Source: Acidobacteriota bacterium (lineage in GTDB: Bacteria; Acidobacteriota; Vicinamibacteria; Vicinamibacterales; UBA2999). Taken from it: a stretch of 64,000 nucleotides of DNA. This document shows, one piece after another, positions 42,512-50,487 of the stretch. The stretch covers positions 79,178 to 143,177 of the forward strand of contig JAKFYH010000003.1 of assembly GCA_021730945.1 (NCBI GenBank), in the 5' to 3' direction. Every line of letters starts with the position of its first letter. The stretch's first letter is position 1. The position numbers were made by a program, and so were the translations under genes. The notes beneath the pieces were generated by a model, which was not told the origin of the DNA, made no database searches, and saw nothing but the letters and a program-made list of their open reading frames with translations.

Positions 42512-44047
42512 GTGCGCAAATTCCTGCGTCATCCGGTCGTCGACACCGCCGTCAAGGCTCTCAGTCGCAATCGCCTGCAAACGGTGTTGACCATGCTTGG
42601 CATTGCCGTCGGCGTGGCCACGGTGTTGGCGATGATGGCGGTGGGCGCCGGGGCGCAGCGGTCGATCGAGCAGCAGGTCCGGGCGGCTGGGTTGAACCAG
42701 ATCACCATTCGCGCCGGCAATTGGCGGCCCAAGATCACCGACAGCGACGAGGCGGTAGCGCACCAGGGCGATGCCCGCGAGTCGCTGCGTCATCCGCTCG
42801 ACCGATTCACCGGCGACGTCGTGCCGATCGCGTTTCATCCCGAAGACGACCCCATGGAGAAGCACGATCACCCGACCGCGCGGCAGCGGCTCGGCGACCT
42901 CGAAGCCGGCCTGGGCTCGGCCGCGACCATGACCTTCGGTGATGCCGAGGCGCTGCGGCGCTTGCCGGGTGTGCAGTATGTGGCCGGCGGCATTCACGAG
43001 AACGTGCGCGTGCATCTGGATGGCGCTTCGCACAGCCCTGGCCGAGGCCCTTCGACAAGCGCTGGGCCAGGCAAGCGCTGGTTCACGCGCATGCATGGCA
43101 CTGACGTCATGATGCCGTCGATCAAGCGCGCCTGGACGTTCGCCGGCGGACGCTTCTTCAGCGAGCGCGAGCAGGAACGGGCCGCGCAGGTCATCGTCCT
43201 GGGCCAGGTGGTGGCCGACAAGCTGTTTGGCCCCGGTGTCACGCCGGTGGGCCGGCAGGTGACGCTGTGGGCCCAGCCGTTCGAGGTGGTCGGCGTGGTA
43301 ACCAGTGCCACCTGGGTAGTGCAGCCCACCCCCGGCGACGATCAGTTTGACGCCGTCTACATGCCTTACACCACGACCCAGCGGCTGTTGAACCTGTCGA
43401 AGCTGAACGACATCACCGTGACCGCCGAGTCGTCCGGTGACATCTCGCGTCTTTCGCGTGAGATCACCAAGCTGTTGCGAGTCCGGCACGGCATCGGCGA
43501 CAACGATCCGGACGATTTCACCCTGATCACCCAGGCCACCAAGGCACTGACCACCGGCGGCCTGCCGCCGAGTGTGGCCCGCGCCGTCGCCTCGAATGTG
43601 GCCGAGCTTGAGAAGGTCACGCTGGAACAACTGGCACTGACCATGGAGCGGGCGAGCCGGACCATGACGTGGCTGCTCGCCGCGGTGGCGGCGGTGTCGC
43701 TGCTCGTGGGCGGCATCGGCATCATGAACATCACGTTGCTGTCGGTGACCGAGCGGACGCGCGAGATCGGCCTGCGCATGGCGGTGGGCGCGCGCAGCCG
43801 CGACGTCATGCGGCAATTCCTGTTCGAGGCCGTCGTGATCAGCGCCGCCGGCGGCCTGGCCGGCATCGTCGTGGGCGTGATCGCCTCCGTGGGCATTGCC
43901 CGGGCGCTGCAGTGGGCGACGGTGGTGTCGCCGTGGTCGGTGGCGCTGGCCTTCGGCATCGCCACCGGTGTTGGCGTGTTCTTCGGCTGGTATCCTGCCC
44001 GTCGCGCCTCGAAACTGGATCCGATCGTCGCCCTGCGGCGCGACTGA
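42512..44047 (+). CDS. ABC permease, MacB/FtsX type (first of two)
   Basis: This 511-residue permease has an N-terminal helix (VLTMLGIAVGVATVLAMMAVG), a periplasmic MacB_PCD domain and three C-terminal helices with the FtsX core TERTREIGLRMAVGARSRDVM. The ending YPARRASKLDPIVALR is typical of the family. A 12-13 residue loop (SHSPGRGPSTSAGPG, about residues 171-185) encoded by a palindromic repeat has no counterpart in the paralogue next door. With the upstream ATPase and the downstream permease it forms a MacB-like exporter; no MacA-type adaptor gene is present here. The start is GTG 42512. Confidence 0.9.
   Translation: MRKFLRHPVVDTAVKALSRNRLQTVLTMLGIAVGVATVLAMMAVGAGAQRSIEQQVRAAGLNQITIRAGNWRPKITDSDEAVAHQGDARESLRHPLDRFTGDVVPIAFHPEDDPMEKHDHPTARQRLGDLEAGLGSAATMTFGDAEALRRLPGVQYVAGGIHENVRVHLDGASHSPGRGPSTSAGPGKRWFTRMHGTDVMMPSIKRAWTFAGGRFFSEREQERAAQVIVLGQVVADKLFGPGVTPVGRQVTLWAQPFEVVGVVTSATWVVQPTPGDDQFDAVYMPYTTTQRLLNLSKLNDITVTAESSGDISRLSREITKLLRVRHGIGDNDPDDFTLITQATKALTTGGLPPSVARAVASNVAELEKVTLEQLALTMERASRTMTWLLAAVAAVSLLVGGIGIMNITLLSVTERTREIGLRMAVGARSRDVMRQFLFEAVVISAAGGLAGIVVGVIASVGIARALQWATVVSPWSVALAFGIATGVGVFFGWYPARRASKLDPIVALRRD
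43037..43071 (+). repeat. Palindromic repeat inside the permease gene
   Basis: Outer arms CCTGGCC (43037-43043) and GGCCAGG (43065-43071) flank GAGGCCCTTCGACAAGC-type sequence. The element keeps the reading frame and encodes a Gly/Pro/Ser loop absent from the paralogous permease at 44085. The CCCTTCGACAAGC core resembles a common dispersed intergenic palindrome of GC-rich bacteria. Confidence 0.7.
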
Positions 44048-44084
44048 AGCACCCCAGCACCCCAGCACTTGAGCACTTGAGCAC
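44048..44084 (+). repeat. 8-bp tandem repeat before the second permease gene
   Basis: Two units AGCACCCC, two units AGCACTTG and a final AGCAC fill the whole gap between the two permease genes and run directly into the ATG at 44085. There is no Shine-Dalgarno sequence. Related repeats occupy 46165-46254. Confidence 0.9.
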
Positions 44085-45422
44085 ATGATTCCCTTCCTGA
44101 TCGTCAGCGCGCAGATTGCCGTGCGGGCCCTTGGCCGCAATCGCCTGCGCACGGCCCTCACCATGCTCGGCGTGGTGATCGGCGTGGCGGCGGTGATTGC
44201 CATGGTGGCGCTCGGCACCGGGGCGCGCGGCTCGGTCGAGACCTCGCTCAAGTCGGCCGGCACCAACATCATCCAGGTCAGCGCCGGTAACTTCACCCGT
44301 GGCGGCGAGAGCATGAACATCGCCAGCGGGTTGGGCGCGGCCACGACGCTCACCCAAGACGATGCCGCGGCAATTCGCGGGATTGCCGGCGTGCAGACCG
44401 TGGCTGGCGGCGTGCGCAACCGGGCGTTCGCCAAGTCGGCGCACCGCCAGTACTTCACGCAGATTCGCGGCGTCGAGCCGGCGCTGGCCGACATTCATGG
44501 CTGGGAGTGGCTGGGCGGCCGTTTCGAGGGCGGCGCCAACCAGGCGGTGATGGGGCGGGCCGCGAGCCGCGAGTTGTTTGGTGAGGGTTTCGATCCGGTT
44601 GGCGATCGCGTCACGATTGGCGACCGCGAGTTCGAGGTGTCGGGGTACTTCCGCACCAACGACACCGACATGGACGAGACAGTGTTTGTGCCGCTGGCGG
44701 CCGGCCAGGCGATGGTGAAGATCGGCCACTTGCACACCATCACCGTCGCGGTAGAGCAGGCGGGTGAGGCCAGCCGGGTGGCCGCGGAGATCACCGACTT
44801 ACTCCGCGAGCGTCACCGGCGTGGCCGGCAGGCGGCGACCGTGACCGGGCTCGGCGGCAACCAGTTGCCGGGCGGCGGCGCCAGCGCCGACGATTTCACG
44901 GTCAAGACACAGGCGGCGGCCAACGTTACCAAGGGTCTCTACACCTCGGTGGCGGCGTTTGCCCTGGCCAACATGCCCAAGTTGGACGAGGTGACGCTGC
45001 AGGAGATGTCGAGCACGCTTAGTCGGGCCGGGTCGACCATGACGGCGCTGCTCGGCAGCATTGCCGCGATTTCCTTGATCGTTGGCGGCATCGGCATCAT
45101 GAACATCATGCTGGTGTCGGTGACCGAGCGCACCAAGGAGATCGGCATCCGCCTGGCGGTGGGGGCCCGTCGGCGCGACGTGATGGTGCAGTTCCTGGTC
45201 GAAGCCATGGTGATGAGCTTGATCGGCGGTGTGATTGGCGTCGGTCTTGGCCTGGCCACCTCGCGCGGCCTGACCGCGGTGCTTGACTGGCCGACCGAAG
45301 TGTCGCCGGTCACGGTGGCGGCCGCCTTTGGCATTGCCGCGCTGGTCGGGATTGTCTTTGGCTATTACCCGGCCCGCCGCGCGTCCCGCCTCGATCCGAT
45401 CGAGTCCTTGCGCTATGAGTAA
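44085..45422 (+). CDS. ABC permease, MacB/FtsX type (second of two)
   Basis: This 445-residue permease is homologous to the one just upstream, with the same layout: N-terminal helix (RTALTMLGVVIGVAAVIAMVAL), periplasmic domain, and a C-terminal membrane core (GGIGIMNIMLVSVTERTKEI, GIRLAVGARRRDVM) ending YPARRASRLDPIESLR. The two could form a heterodimer with a dimer of the shared ATPase. Upstream bases are entirely tandem repeat without a ribosome-binding site, so translation may depend on coupling. The stop overlaps the next start (ATGAGTAA). Confidence 0.92.
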   Translation: MIPFLIVSAQIAVRALGRNRLRTALTMLGVVIGVAAVIAMVALGTGARGSVETSLKSAGTNIIQVSAGNFTRGGESMNIASGLGAATTLTQDDAAAIRGIAGVQTVAGGVRNRAFAKSAHRQYFTQIRGVEPALADIHGWEWLGGRFEGGANQAVMGRAASRELFGEGFDPVGDRVTIGDREFEVSGYFRTNDTDMDETVFVPLAAGQAMVKIGHLHTITVAVEQAGEASRVAAEITDLLRERHRRGRQAATVTGLGGNQLPGGGASADDFTVKTQAAANVTKGLYTSVAAFALANMPKLDEVTLQEMSSTLSRAGSTMTALLGSIAAISLIVGGIGIMNIMLVSVTERTKEIGIRLAVGARRRDVMVQFLVEAMVMSLIGGVIGVGLGLATSRGLTAVLDWPTEVSPVTVAAAFGIAALVGIVFGYYPARRASRLDPIESLRYE

Positions 45423-45756
45423 GCAAGCCGAGGAAGCGTTACGCCAGCGGCTGACGGCGCGACTGTTCAGGAATGCGCAGGTGGCAGTCGCCGTGATCGC
45501 GGTCTCGCTGGCGATTGGCATGGCCGGCTATCACTGGCTGGCGCCGATGTCGTGGATCGATGCGTTCCTGAATGCGGCGATGCTGCTCGGCGGCATGGGG
45601 CCGGTCGATACCCTGACCAACGACGGCGCCAAGCTGTTCGCCGGCTTCTATGCGCTGTACTGCGGCGTGGTGTTTATCGCCACGGCGGGCCTGTTGATTG
45701 CGCCGCTCGGCGCGCACATCCTGCACAAATATCATCTCGATCAGGCCGGCAAGTAG
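45415..45756 (+). CDS. Small membrane protein with channel-like TM-loop-TM layout
   Basis: This 113-residue protein starts at ATG 45415, 8 bp inside the permease gene. Two hydrophobic helices (VAVAVIAVSLAIGMAGYHWL and LFAGFYALYCGVVFIATAGL) flank a segment SWIDAFLNAAMLLGGMGPVD. The order helix, pore-helix-like stretch with GGMGP, helix recalls two-helix potassium channels, but the TVGYG filter is absent. I offer this only as a fold resemblance. The gene is co-transcribed with the MacB-like exporter and ends one base before the convergent lipoprotein gene. Confidence 0.65.
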   Translation: MSKQAEEALRQRLTARLFRNAQVAVAVIAVSLAIGMAGYHWLAPMSWIDAFLNAAMLLGGMGPVDTLTNDGAKLFAGFYALYCGVVFIATAGLLIAPLGAHILHKYHLDQAGK

Positions 45757-46227
45757 CTACGAGGCTGGGATCGTGAACGGGATCTCGATCTCGAACGGCT
45801 CGCCGCGCAGCACGTAGGTGACTTTGGCCGTCACCTCGCCCGGTGCCACGGGTTGTCCCGAGGCCACCCAGCTTTCGCCGCTGTCGTCGATCGCCAGCAC
45901 CAGCGGCTCGTCCGGCGCGCCGGCCCGCACGATGGTCATGGTGACCCGGGTGGCCTGCGACGCCGGCAGGTCCTCGCGCACGGCGTCGCTGAACCAGATG
46001 CGATGGCGGCCGCTCTTGTCGAGCACCACCTCGTAGTGCACCTCGCCGTTCATCAACACCAGGCCGCCGTGATGCGCGCTGTGATCGCCGTGCGGGGTGG
46101 TGATGCCGGCATGCTGCGCGTCCCTGGGCTGCGGCGCCGGCTCAGCCGCCGGCGGCGTCGCGGGTGAGCACCCCAGCACCAGCGCACTTGAGCACCCCAG
46201 CACCAAAGCACGCCAGCACCTCAGCAC
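45757..46227 (-). CDS. Putative lipoprotein whose signal peptide lies in a tandem repeat
   Basis: This protein of about 156 residues has a signal sequence VLRCWRALVLGCSSALVLGC that ends in a lipobox (LVLGC). The first 21 codons are part of the AGCAC-type tandem repeat at 46165-46254, so the LVLGC(S) unit occurs twice. The mature part has a Pro/Ala linker, a His-rich patch (HAGITTPHGDHSAHHGG, with seven His) and a beta-rich domain (HYEVVLDKSGRHRIWFSD, DEPLVLAIDDSGESW). The His cluster suggests metal binding. GTG 46227 is a best guess, because several GTG codons occur in the repeat. Confidence 0.62.
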   Translation of the reverse strand: MLRCWRALVLGCSSALVLGCSPATPPAAEPAPQPRDAQHAGITTPHGDHSAHHGGLVLMNGEVHYEVVLDKSGRHRIWFSDAVREDLPASQATRVTMTIVRAGAPDEPLVLAIDDSGESWVASGQPVAPGEVTAKVTYVLRGEPFEIEIPFTIPAS

Positions 46228-46254
46228 CTGAGCACCTCAGCACCTGAGCACCTC
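46165..46254 (+). repeat. AGCAC-type tandem repeat, about ten units
   Basis: About 90 bp of degenerate 8-11 bp units (AGCACCCC, AGCACCTG, AGCACCTC, GCGCACTTG, AGCACGCC) cover the gap between the lipoprotein and acetamidase genes. They continue into the first 21 codons of the lipoprotein gene. The family is the same as at 44048-44084. Confidence 0.9.
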
Positions 46255-47269
46255 ATCTGAAGATCCCCTTCGGCATCTTCACGTGCACCCCCATGGTGCC
46301 ATCCACCAACTGAGTAATGGCGACGTCGCCGGCCATGCTCGTCAGCTGGTAGGCCTGATGCTTGTCCATTTTCCCGGTCGCGGCGAGGAAGTCGACCATC
46401 TCCTGGATCGCGATGCGGGTGGCCGCGGTGAGGTCGACATCAGTCCCCATGCTGATGAAGTGGGTGCTGGTCTCGGCGCGGGGCCAAGTCAGGGTCATGC
46501 CCTTGCGGACGGTCAGCTGCACCCGGCCGCGCAGCGACGTCTCAAGGCCGGTCTGGTCCACCTCGCCGTCGCCCTGGGCGGCGTGGCCGTCGCCGATCTC
46601 GAACAGGGCGCCAGGCACGTGCACGGGAATCCACAGGGTCGTGCCGGCGACCAGTTCCTTGTTGTCGAGGTTGCCGGCGTGAATCCCCGGCGGATTGCTG
46701 CTGACACGGCCAAGGGCCGGTGGCGGCGCCACGCCCATGCTGCCGAAGAACGGCTTGAGCCCAATCACGATGCCCGGCAGGAACGTCGCCGTCATGGCGG
46801 TGCGATCCATCTGGATGATCGTGGGTCCGCGGCCGGCGGCACAGTTCTCGCGAATGAATCCGCTGCAGCCGTTGTAGCCGTAGGCGATTGGCAGGTCGAT
46901 CGAGAGGATCTTGACCTCGAGGGCGTCGCCCGGCTCGGCGCCGGTGATGTAGACCGGACCCGTGAGGATGTGTCCGCCGGGTCCGCGGTCGGTGACCTGG
47001 CTGACGATGGCCCGCAGGGACGCCTGGACGTCGGCGGCCGGCACACCGGCTTTCTCGAGGCGATCGGGTGTTGAGGTCAGTAACGTGTCGACGTCGATGA
47101 TATCGCCGGAGGCGATCGTGAGCACCGGCTTGGTCTCCGACCAGTAGTGGCCGTAGGCCACGGTGGCGGGTGTCGCCTCAAGGCGATGCGTGCGTGGGGA
47201 CTGGGCCGATGTTGAGGCGGTCGTCGCCACCGCAAGGGCGACAAATAGAGACGTAATCGCGCGCGTCAT
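46253..47269 (-). CDS. Acetamidase/formamidase-family protein
   Basis: This 338-residue exported member of the FmdA/AmdA amidase family has a signal peptide (RAITSLFVALAVATTASTSAQ) followed by HYWSETKPVLTIASGDIIDVDTL, the typical N-terminal strand of the family. Other family features are GPVYITGAEPGDALEVKIL, the Cys-containing NGCSGFIRENC and ALFEIGDGHAAQGDGEVDQTG. It probably hydrolyses a small amide to ammonia and a carboxylate in the periplasm, which is less usual than the cytoplasmic FmdA. The start is preceded by TAGAAT only 6 nt away. Confidence 0.88.
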   Translation of the reverse strand: MTRAITSLFVALAVATTASTSAQSPRTHRLEATPATVAYGHYWSETKPVLTIASGDIIDVDTLLTSTPDRLEKAGVPAADVQASLRAIVSQVTDRGPGGHILTGPVYITGAEPGDALEVKILSIDLPIAYGYNGCSGFIRENCAAGRGPTIIQMDRTAMTATFLPGIVIGLKPFFGSMGVAPPPALGRVSSNPPGIHAGNLDNKELVAGTTLWIPVHVPGALFEIGDGHAAQGDGEVDQTGLETSLRGRVQLTVRKGMTLTWPRAETSTHFISMGTDVDLTAATRIAIQEMVDFLAATGKMDKHQAYQLTSMAGDVAITQLVDGTMGVHVKMPKGIFR

Positions 47270-47275
47270 CCGCGC

Positions 47276-47281
47276 ATTCTA
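47276..47281 (-). promoter_or_regulatory. -10 element of the acetamidase gene
   Basis: TAGAAT on the minus strand (47281-47276) ends 6 nt before ATG 47269. A GGGACA that could act as -35 lies 18 bp upstream, inside the divergent transporter gene. Only 4 bp separate this element from the -10 element of the divergent gene. Confidence 0.45.
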
Positions 47282-47285
47282 CTCG

Positions 47286-47291
47286 TATGCT
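47286..47291 (+). promoter_or_regulatory. -10 element of the MFS transporter gene
   Basis: TATGCT ends 7 nt before ATG 47299. Its -35 region would fall within the first codons and -10 of the divergent acetamidase gene. The element supports ATG 47299 over the earlier in-frame ATG 47287, which overlaps it. Confidence 0.4.
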
Positions 47292-47298
47292 ATTGGCC

Positions 47299-48531
47299 AT
47301 GTCCCAGCCGTGGTACCGCGATGTCAGCCGCCAGCAGTGGAAGACCTTTCTCACCACCTTTGCGGCGTGGACGCTTGACGCCTTCGATTTTACGATCATC
47401 ACTTTCGTCCTGATCGACATCCGGCGCAGTTTTGAAGTCAACCTGGCCCTGGCCGGCGCGCTGGCGACGGTAACGCTGCTGTTCCGCATGGTGGGCGGGA
47501 TTGGCGCCGGCACTTATGCCGACCGCTATGGCCGCAAGGGCCCCATCCTGTTCTCGATCGCGTGGTATACCGCGTTTGCCTTCCTGAGCGGCCTGTCGAC
47601 CAGTTACGCCATGCTGTTCGCCTTCCGCGGCCTGTTCGGCATCGGCATGGGTGGCATGTGGGCCGCCGGCATGCCGCTGGCGCTCGAGCAGTGGCCGGCC
47701 AAGCATCGTGGCATCGCCTCCGGCATCCTGCAGGGCGGCTACTCGGCGGGGTTCCTGCTGTCGTCGCTGGTCTATCAACTCGGCTATCCGCTGATCAACG
47801 ACGACCCGGACCAGGCCTGGCGCCTGATGTTGTGGGCCGGCGTGCTGCCGGCGATTGGCGTCTTCTATTTGATGACGCGGGTCAGCGAAAGTCCGCTGTG
47901 GCAGGAGCAGCAGCGGCTGCGCGCCGGCCGGCCCCAGCGCCTGTCGCTCGCGCGGCTGTTCGATCCCGATCTGCGGTGGGTGACGTTTCACACCTCGCTG
48001 TTGATGGGCGCCTTCGTCTGGATGTATCAGTCGACGACGATTTGGTATCCGACGTTGCTGACGAATCTGCAGCAACAGCCGCTGGCGTTCCTGATCCTGC
48101 TCAATGCCGGCGGTGCCATCGGTTCAATTGCGTTCGGCACACTTTCCGAGAAATGGGGGGGGCGGCGGGGCGCGGCGACGCTCGGCATGGTGGCCGGCGT
48201 ATTGTCGGCCCCGGTCTACCTGTTTTCGGAAACGAGCGGCGGTCTGTTACTGGGCGCCTGGCTGATTGGCTTCTGCGCCTCGGGCGCCTGGGGCATCGTG
48301 CCCGGCTACCTGTCGGAGCGATTCCCCACCGAGGTCCGCGGCGTCGGCACCGGGTTCTCGTATCACGTCGGCGTCGGCATCGGCGCGTTCGCGCCGCTGC
48401 TGATCGGCGCGCTCACCGACGCGGGCACCGCGCTGCAGACGGCCATGTTCTGGTGCGTGATCGGCGGCGGCATCGGCGTGATCACGCTGCTCTGGCTCGG
48501 CCCGGAAACGCGCGGACGGGAACTGGAATAG
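47299..48531 (+). CDS. MFS transporter (sialate/organic-acid symporter group)
   Basis: This roughly 410-residue transporter of the major facilitator superfamily has twelve membrane helices. The loop 2-3 motif is GTYADRYGRKGP (G-x-x-x-D-R-x-G-R-K). The N-terminal AWTLDAFDFTIITFVLIDI is close to that of metabolite:H+ symporters of the sialate/lactate/aromatic acid groups, and helix 4-5 shows FRGLFGIGMGGMWAAGMPLA. It probably imports an organic acid using the proton gradient. The gene shares a short divergent promoter region with the periplasmic acetamidase, so the amidase product might be its cargo. The stop is the first base pair of a large palindrome. Confidence 0.9.
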   Translation: MSQPWYRDVSRQQWKTFLTTFAAWTLDAFDFTIITFVLIDIRRSFEVNLALAGALATVTLLFRMVGGIGAGTYADRYGRKGPILFSIAWYTAFAFLSGLSTSYAMLFAFRGLFGIGMGGMWAAGMPLALEQWPAKHRGIASGILQGGYSAGFLLSSLVYQLGYPLINDDPDQAWRLMLWAGVLPAIGVFYLMTRVSESPLWQEQQRLRAGRPQRLSLARLFDPDLRWVTFHTSLLMGAFVWMYQSTTIWYPTLLTNLQQQPLAFLILLNAGGAIGSIAFGTLSEKWGGRRGAATLGMVAGVLSAPVYLFSETSGGLLLGAWLIGFCASGAWGIVPGYLSERFPTEVRGVGTGFSYHVGVGIGAFAPLLIGALTDAGTALQTAMFWCVIGGGIGVITLLWLGPETRGRELE

Positions 48532-48735
48532 TTGAAAGTTGAAAGTGGGCAGTTGAAAGTTTCAGTTCCTAGTTGCAGTTCCTAGTTTCAGTTCCTAGTT
48601 GCAGTTCCTAGTGTTCTAGTTCTGGCTGCATTGCAACTGCAACTGGGAACTACAACTGGTCACTACAACTGGTAACTACAACTGGCAACTGGAACTGGAA
48701 CTGAAACTTTCAACTGCCCACTTTCAACTTTCAAC
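48531..48735. repeat. 205-bp palindrome with 39-bp perfect inverted arms
   Basis: The arms 48531-48569 and 48697-48735 are perfect inverted copies, beginning GTTGAAAGTTGAAAGTGGGC on the left. The 127-bp middle is built of degenerate units: AGTTCCTAGTTGC-type repeats on the left and ACAACTGGTAACT-type repeats on the right, so pairing can continue inward. It fills the space between two convergent genes (stop codons at both ends) and could form a giant cruciform or act as a bidirectional terminator. Confidence 0.92.
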
Positions 48736-48748
48736 TTTCGAGCGCCCC

Positions 48749-50122
48749 CTATGCGAGCGCCCGGATGATGTCCCAGCGGGTGATGATGTAGGTGGCGTCG
48801 AGCTTGAAGTCGCGCACCAGCACCGCCGGGCTCTCCGGGGTGAGCATCGTCGCCAGGGCATCAACGCTGGTCGAGATGTCGGCAAAGGGGATGGCCGGCT
48901 GCATGATGCCTTCCACCGGGCCGTGCAGCACGTCGGGGTTCTTGACGATCGCCGAGTAGAGGTAGCCCTCGTTGACCGAGCCGACCAGGCGGCCGTCGGC
49001 GGTGACCGGAATCTGCGAATAGGCATTCTCGGTCAGGATGTGGGCCGCCTTTTCCACCGTCTCGCTGCGATCGATGGTGACAAGCGGCGCCTTCATCCGG
49101 TTGGCCACCAGGTCGCGGGCAGTCAGGCCCTTGCGATCGACAAACCCCTTCTCGCGCATCCAGTCGGGGTTGTACATCTTGCCCAGGTAGCGCGTGCCGT
49201 GGTCGTGGAAGATCACCACCACCATCTCGCCCTGCTTGAACTGATCGGCCAGCTGGATCAACCCGGCCATGGCGGAGCCGGCCGAGTTGCCGGCGAAGAT
49301 CCCCTCTTCGCGCGCGATGCGGCCGGTCATGATCGCGGCGTCGCGGTCGGTCACCTTCTCGAAATGATCGATCAGGCTGAAGTCCACGTTCTTGGGCAGG
49401 AAGTCTTCGCCAATGCCTTCGGTGATGTAGGGATAGATCTCGTTCTTGTCGAAGACGCCGGTCTCCTTGTACTTCTTGAACACCGACCCGTAGGTGTCGA
49501 TGCCCCAGGCCTTGACTGACGGCTTGCGCTCTTTGAGGTACTTCGCCGTGCCGCAGATCGTGCCGCCGGTGCCGACCCCGACCACCAGGTGGTCGATGGC
49601 GCCCGCGGTCTGGTCCCAGATCTCGGGCCCGGTCTGCTCGTAGTGGGCCTGCGCGTTCGACGGGTTGTCGTACTGGTTGGCCTTCCACGAGTTGGGCGTC
49701 TCGCGCTCGAGTCGTGACGAGACCGAGTAGTAGGAGCGGGGGTCCTCAGGGTCGACGTCGGTCGGGCAGACGATGACCTCGGCGCCGAAGGCCCGCAGGG
49801 CATCGACCTTCTCCTTCGACTGCTTGTCGGTGGTGGTAAAGACGCACTTGTAGCCCTTGACGACTGCCGCGATGGCCAGGCCCATGCCGGTGTTGCCCGA
49901 CGTGCCCTCGATGATGGTGCCGCCAGGCTTGAGCTTGCCGGCCCGCTCGGCGTCCTCGATCATCTTCAGCGCCATGCGGTCCTTGATCGAGTTGCCCGGG
50001 TTCACCGTCTCGATCTTGGCGTAGACGTCGGCGGCGACAACCCCCTTCGGGATGCGGTTGAGGCGGACCAGCGGGGTGTTGCCGATGGTATCGAGGATGT
50101 TGTCGTGGAGTTTCTTGGGCAT
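48749..50122 (-). CDS. Cystathionine beta-synthase (PLP domain plus CBS pair)
   Basis: This 457-residue enzyme condenses serine (or O-acetylserine) with homocysteine (or sulfide) using pyridoxal phosphate. The fold type II core has LDTIGNTPLVRLNRI, the PLP Lys in NPGNSIKDRMALKM, TSGNTGMGLA and GVGTGGTICGTAKYL. The C-terminal 110 residues form a Bateman module of two CBS domains (MKAPLVTIDRSETVEKAAHI, VDALATMLTPESPAVLV), as in mammalian CBS but without the heme-binding N-terminus. ATG 50122 is preferred over GTG 50134, because the latter abuts a TATGAT -10 element. Confidence 0.93.
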   Translation of the reverse strand: MPKKLHDNILDTIGNTPLVRLNRIPKGVVAADVYAKIETVNPGNSIKDRMALKMIEDAERAGKLKPGGTIIEGTSGNTGMGLAIAAVVKGYKCVFTTTDKQSKEKVDALRAFGAEVIVCPTDVDPEDPRSYYSVSSRLERETPNSWKANQYDNPSNAQAHYEQTGPEIWDQTAGAIDHLVVGVGTGGTICGTAKYLKERKPSVKAWGIDTYGSVFKKYKETGVFDKNEIYPYITEGIGEDFLPKNVDFSLIDHFEKVTDRDAAIMTGRIAREEGIFAGNSAGSAMAGLIQLADQFKQGEMVVVIFHDHGTRYLGKMYNPDWMREKGFVDRKGLTARDLVANRMKAPLVTIDRSETVEKAAHILTENAYSQIPVTADGRLVGSVNEGYLYSAIVKNPDVLHGPVEGIMQPAIPFADISTSVDALATMLTPESPAVLVRDFKLDATYIITRWDIIRALA

Positions 50123-50134
50123 GCGGTGGTTCAC

Positions 50135-50140
50135 ATCATA
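50135..50140 (-). promoter_or_regulatory. -10 element of the cystathionine beta-synthase gene
   Basis: TATGAT on the minus strand (50140-50135) lies 12 nt before ATG 50122. The predicted leader would be about 6 nt. No good -35 is seen. Confidence 0.4.
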
Positions 50141-50340
50141 CCCGCAGCTCCACTTTAGCGTTGTCGGGTGGTGTCACCACCACACCATTGGCAGCCAATT
50201 TGCTCTAGACTGCGGCCAGCAGCATCGATGCGGCGGCAGTGTCTGGCGTGGCAGCGCAGCGGTGGGGAATTGTCCTCAGCCGATGGGGACTTTCCCGTCT
50301 TGCAATCGGATTGGATACTGTGTCAGAACCTGAACCACGA

Positions 50341-50478
50341 ATGGACCCTCGAATCGAAACCACAGCCGCCGGTAGTCCGCGTGGCACGGTCGTGATCGTG
50401 TCGGTGTTTGGCGCGCTCGTCGTGCTCGGCTGGCTCCTGATGTTCTTTGGCCTGTTCGTGCCACGGGGCACGCATTGA
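50341..50478 (+). CDS. Cytochrome c oxidase subunit IIa-like small protein
   Basis: This 45-residue one-helix protein ends in PRGTVVIVSVFGALVVLGW and a short LMFFGLFVPRG tail. Position and layout match the small subunit IIa of ba3-type oxidases, which supplies the helix missing from subunit II. ATG 50341 is the simplest start; GTG 50320 is also in frame. It is followed 9 bp later by subunit II, so it is the first gene of the oxidase operon. Confidence 0.65.
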   Translation: MDPRIETTAAGSPRGTVVIVSVFGALVVLGWLLMFFGLFVPRGTH

Positions 50479-50487
50479 GGATCGCCA

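Noticed and set aside
42506..44494. A 662-residue minus-strand frame across the ABC permease genes
   Set aside because: It has low-complexity composition and lies opposite two conserved permeases; a shadow frame.
48531..48735. Terminal inverted repeats of an insertion sequence or a MITE
   Set aside because: Only 127 bp lie between the arms, themselves made of complementary short repeats; no transposase remnant or target-site duplication is apparent.
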